From RGIG9379 sp031553005 (GTDB taxonomy: Bacteria > Bacteroidota > Bacteroidia > Bacteroidales > Paludibacteraceae), in contig JAVBMA010000066.1 in assembly GCA_031553005.1 (NCBI GenBank), positions 1 through 64,000 on the forward strand: a stretch of 64,000 nt of DNA. Direction: 5' to 3'. The notes beneath the pieces were generated by a model that worked only from the letters and a program-made list of their open reading frames with translations, was not told the origin of the DNA and did no database searches. The position numbers and the translations under genes were made by a program. Numbering within the stretch: position 1 is the first letter of the stretch; each line of letters begins with the position of its first letter. Shown here piece after piece: positions 61,583-64,000 of this stretch.

Positions 61583-61808
61583 AATCTGTATGTTTTACAT
61601 GAAGTACAAATATATAAAAAAGATAGTGAGAACGGCTAATTTTTATCTTAGTTACTCTGAACTGCCTTCTTTAAACAATAGAATATTAAAAAAAATTTCA
61701 TGATTTATTTTTTACTTTTGGTTTAAATATTTGTTATATATAATATCACTGATTTCATTAAAACTATTAAGAAGTGGTATTAATACTAATAATTTAACAC
61801 ATATTCGT

Positions 61809-62708
61809 ATGAATAAAATTTTTACGTTACTTATTATTACTCTTATAATTACGACAAACTCAGCATTTGCACAGGAACAAACTCCGGATACCTTCAGTCA
61901 TAAGCTCGGAAAGTTTGAAATAATCCTTCTTTCCGAAGGACAGCGCACAGGAAGCAGCGACATCCTAATTGGGGCAACCCCTCAAATGCTTTATGAATGC
62001 ATACCTTCCGGCTCTTTTCCAAATGCTACAAATGCTTTCCTCATAAAAACTCCCGATAGCAATATTTTGGTTGATACCGGTTATGGTACCAAACTTTTTT
62101 CTAATCTGAAATCACTAGGAATCAGTCCGGAACAGATTGACATAATTTTAATTACACACATGCATGGCGACCATATCGGAGGTTTGCTTCAAAACAATAA
62201 GGTAATGTTTCCGAAATCAAAAATTTATATTCCACAGCCGGAATATGACTATTGGATGGACGACAAGGCAATGCTGGAACTTCCGGAAAGTAAACAGGGA
62301 GGATTCTTAAATGCCCGCAAAATAATAGCGGCCTATAAAGACAGTATCAGCCTGTTTCAACCCAATATGATTAATAAGCAGTTATACTCTCTGTTGCCCG
62401 GTATTTCTGCAATTGCAGCGTATGGCCATACGCCGGGGCATACTGTATATTTGGTAGAATCGGATGATGACCAGATAATGATTTGGGGCGACATTACACA
62501 TGCCATGGCAATCCAAATACCTTATCCTTCGGTAGCGGTAACTTACGACATTGATTTCAAGCAAGCTATTATTTCCCGAAAGAATATATTGGACTTCGTA
62601 TCGCGCAATAATAACCTGATTGCCGGCATGCACATTGCTTTTCCGGCTATAGGGATAATCTCGACAATTTCGTCGGGAGGATATGTTTTTTATCAAATTG
62701 AAAATTGA
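61809..62708 (+). CDS. Secreted metallo-beta-lactamase-fold hydrolase
   Basis: A 299-residue protein. MNKIFTLLIITLIITTNSAF with AQEQ is a signal peptide, so it is exported. The metal-binding HMHGDHIGG motif (H-x-H-x-D-H) follows ILITH. Further ligands are in AYGHTPGHTVYLVE and WGDITHAM. This is the MBL fold with a two-zinc site; quorum-quenching lactonases and other hydrolases share it. The ORF extends 26 codons upstream of ATG 61809, but those residues lack a signal peptide, so 61809 is used. The substrate is unknown. Confidence 0.88.
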   Translation: MNKIFTLLIITLIITTNSAFAQEQTPDTFSHKLGKFEIILLSEGQRTGSSDILIGATPQMLYECIPSGSFPNATNAFLIKTPDSNILVDTGYGTKLFSNLKSLGISPEQIDIILITHMHGDHIGGLLQNNKVMFPKSKIYIPQPEYDYWMDDKAMLELPESKQGGFLNARKIIAAYKDSISLFQPNMINKQLYSLLPGISAIAAYGHTPGHTVYLVESDDDQIMIWGDITHAMAIQIPYPSVAVTYDIDFKQAIISRKNILDFVSRNNNLIAGMHIAFPAIGIISTISSGGYVFYQIEN

Positions 62709-62784
62709 AAGGAGAAAATTGAAAAAAATTGAAAGATGAAGATTTGATTTTCCTGGTTCTTGTAACTAATAACTCATAACTATA

Positions 62785-63654
62785 ATGAAAATAACATTAA
62801 ATATTGATACTGCGACTTGTATCCGGTGTGGTAAGTGCGTGCGGATATGCCCGGCGGGGATTTTCGAGCAGGAGAGCGCTGACAGCGGAATTGCCTTGGA
62901 ACATATTGAAAATTGCATTAAATGTGGTCATTGTGTAGGAATCTGCCCGACTGCATCTGTTATTCACTCCGAATTTCCTCCTGAAAAAGTACACGCTATT
63001 GACCGTAACCTGCTACCAACTCCGGAACAGATGATGTTGATATGCAAAGCCCGTCGCTCCAACAGGGCATTTTCTTCGAGGCCGATACCTATGGATATGC
63101 TAGAGCAAATATTGGAAGCGGCACACCGCGCACCAACAGCCAGCAATATGCAGCAAGTAGAATTCACGTTGATTACAAATCCGCTCAAATTGCAGGAAAT
63201 TACTGCTGTCACAATGGGTATTTTCCATTCAATGTTCAAAAAAATAGAAAATATTCTATTAAAACCGATTATCAAAATAGCAATGCCGGAAGCATATAAA
63301 GTTTTGCCACGCTTTAAACTGTTAGAAGAAGAGCATAATAGAGGAGAAGACCCGATTTTGAGGAAAGCAACGGCTCTGCTTTTGATTCATACACCTGAAA
63401 AGAGCCGCTTCGGTTGTCAAGACTCCAATCTGGCATATCAAAACGGGTCGCTAATGGCGGAAAGCCTGAATGTAAGCCAGTTTTATACAGGATTTCTCTG
63501 CATGGCTATTAAACTGGATAAAAAGCAACGGATAAACAAGCTATTAGGCATTGACGGCACTATTCATGCCGGAATGGCATTAGCCTTGCCGAGTTTCAAA
63601 TTTGTCAACTATATAGACAAAAAAGAGATAAAAGTGAATAAAATCTGTAATTAG
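62785..63654 (+). CDS. Nitroreductase family protein with N-terminal 2x[4Fe-4S] ferredoxin
   Basis: A 289-residue protein. Two CxxCxxC-type clusters (CIRCGKCVRICPAG and CIKCGHCVGICPTA) form a bacterial ferredoxin domain at residues 10-60. The nitroreductase domain starts near residue 85 with RRSNRAFSSRPIPMDMLEQI and has APTASNMQQVEF (FMN phosphate region) and FGCQDSNLAYQNGSLMAESL. The fusion suggests an FMN enzyme reduced from ferredoxin in anaerobic cells. It is the last full gene in the window, 76 bases after the MBL-fold gene. Confidence 0.9.
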   Translation: MKITLNIDTATCIRCGKCVRICPAGIFEQESADSGIALEHIENCIKCGHCVGICPTASVIHSEFPPEKVHAIDRNLLPTPEQMMLICKARRSNRAFSSRPIPMDMLEQILEAAHRAPTASNMQQVEFTLITNPLKLQEITAVTMGIFHSMFKKIENILLKPIIKIAMPEAYKVLPRFKLLEEEHNRGEDPILRKATALLLIHTPEKSRFGCQDSNLAYQNGSLMAESLNVSQFYTGFLCMAIKLDKKQRINKLLGIDGTIHAGMALALPSFKFVNYIDKKEIKVNKICN

Positions 63655-64000
63655 TGATAAATGGTTAGTGATTAGTGATTAGTGATACTTGCTAATCACT
63701 TATTTTTTAAGGTTTATCCAAGAAATGGGTAGTTTTTTCGGATGAATCTTATATTATAGCCTGTGTCAAAACAGAAAAACAAAGGAATTAAAACCTCATT
63801 TCTACCTCATTTTTTCAACAAAACAACCTGCAATATTCATTTTCAAATAGTTCACCTACGCATTTATCAGATAAGCCTTTTTTGATAAGGGGAGAGTAGT
63901 ATATATCATTTTTCCTTTAGAACTGAACTAATTCCAACAGCTGAAAAAAGTAACCATCCAACTTGAGGGTTTCAAATTCTTTTGTAAAGAATTTGAAAAC
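63655..64000. other. Terminal 346 bases, no complete gene
   Basis: GATTAGTG-type tandem words occupy about 63655-63695. The rest is AT-rich with a short GC-poor stretch and no gene or shared repeat recognised. Confidence 0.4.

Overview
The window looks like a chromosomal segment of a Bacteroidales bacterium (phylum Bacteroidota). The base composition is low in G+C. Typical phylum markers are present: a Rho factor with a long charged N-terminal insertion, a DUF3127 protein, a DUF5063/3'-5' exonuclease pair, a PurF-like paralogue starting Met-Gly-Gly, and at least one promoter of the TTG-N19-TAnnTTTG type. Genus is not resolvable by eye; the isolated GH9 cellulase and GH13 amylase fit a plant- or gut-associated member. 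No rRNA, CRISPR array or prophage was seen.

Layout. (1) 1-18246 is a surface-polysaccharide locus: glycosyltransferases (GT2, GT32, GT2, GT2, GT4), a polytopic GT-C-like membrane protein, truA on the opposite strand, a FemAB/GNAT-like protein, a DUF354 protein, an initiating sugar transferase, a WecB-type epimerase, a deacetylase-like protein, a Wzi-like outer-membrane protein, and an aminotransferase/acetyltransferase/oxidoreductase trio of the kind that builds diacetamido or amino sugars. (2) 18294-26963 is housekeeping: rhomboid protease, flavodoxin-fold oxidoreductase, YjdM, a GNAT enzyme, tRNA-Arg, a patatin/beta-barrel protein, HtpG, DUF3127 and endonuclease III. (3) 27051-45535 holds tRNA-Gln, a WaaE-like GT2, nucleoside phosphorylase, GT4-TilS, Rho, YgiQ, GH13, the PurF-like protein, exonuclease/DUF5063, QueF and QueC with a preQ1-I riboswitch candidate, and MnmE. 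(4) 45843-47338 is an IS110/IS1111-type element whose transposase is frameshifted and whose 3' flank looks like a bridge-RNA locus. (5) 47367-54344 is a mixed accessory stretch: GlsB, an FAD oxidoreductase, a three-gene toxin-antitoxin-SecB-like chaperone operon, a cupin, and a divergent small-protein/phage-repressor-like pair around a palindromic operator. (6) 54407-64000 has a TPR protein, LepA, GH9 cellulase, a SpoU methyltransferase, a decayed ParE/RelE-type toxin with its antitoxin, a secreted metallo-beta-lactamase-fold protein and a ferredoxin-nitroreductase.

A second layer of information is in the intergenic DNA. Several families of interspersed repeats recur: long palindromes with 20-30 bp arms, a double-hairpin family with compensatory base changes, an AGTAGACAAG-type palindrome, and GTGAAAG-type degenerate repeats that run into gene ends and supply C-terminal codons. 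The strongest candidates for something new are the tripartite TA-chaperone operon, the IS1111-type bridge-RNA region, the covarying repeat families and the preQ1 riboswitch.
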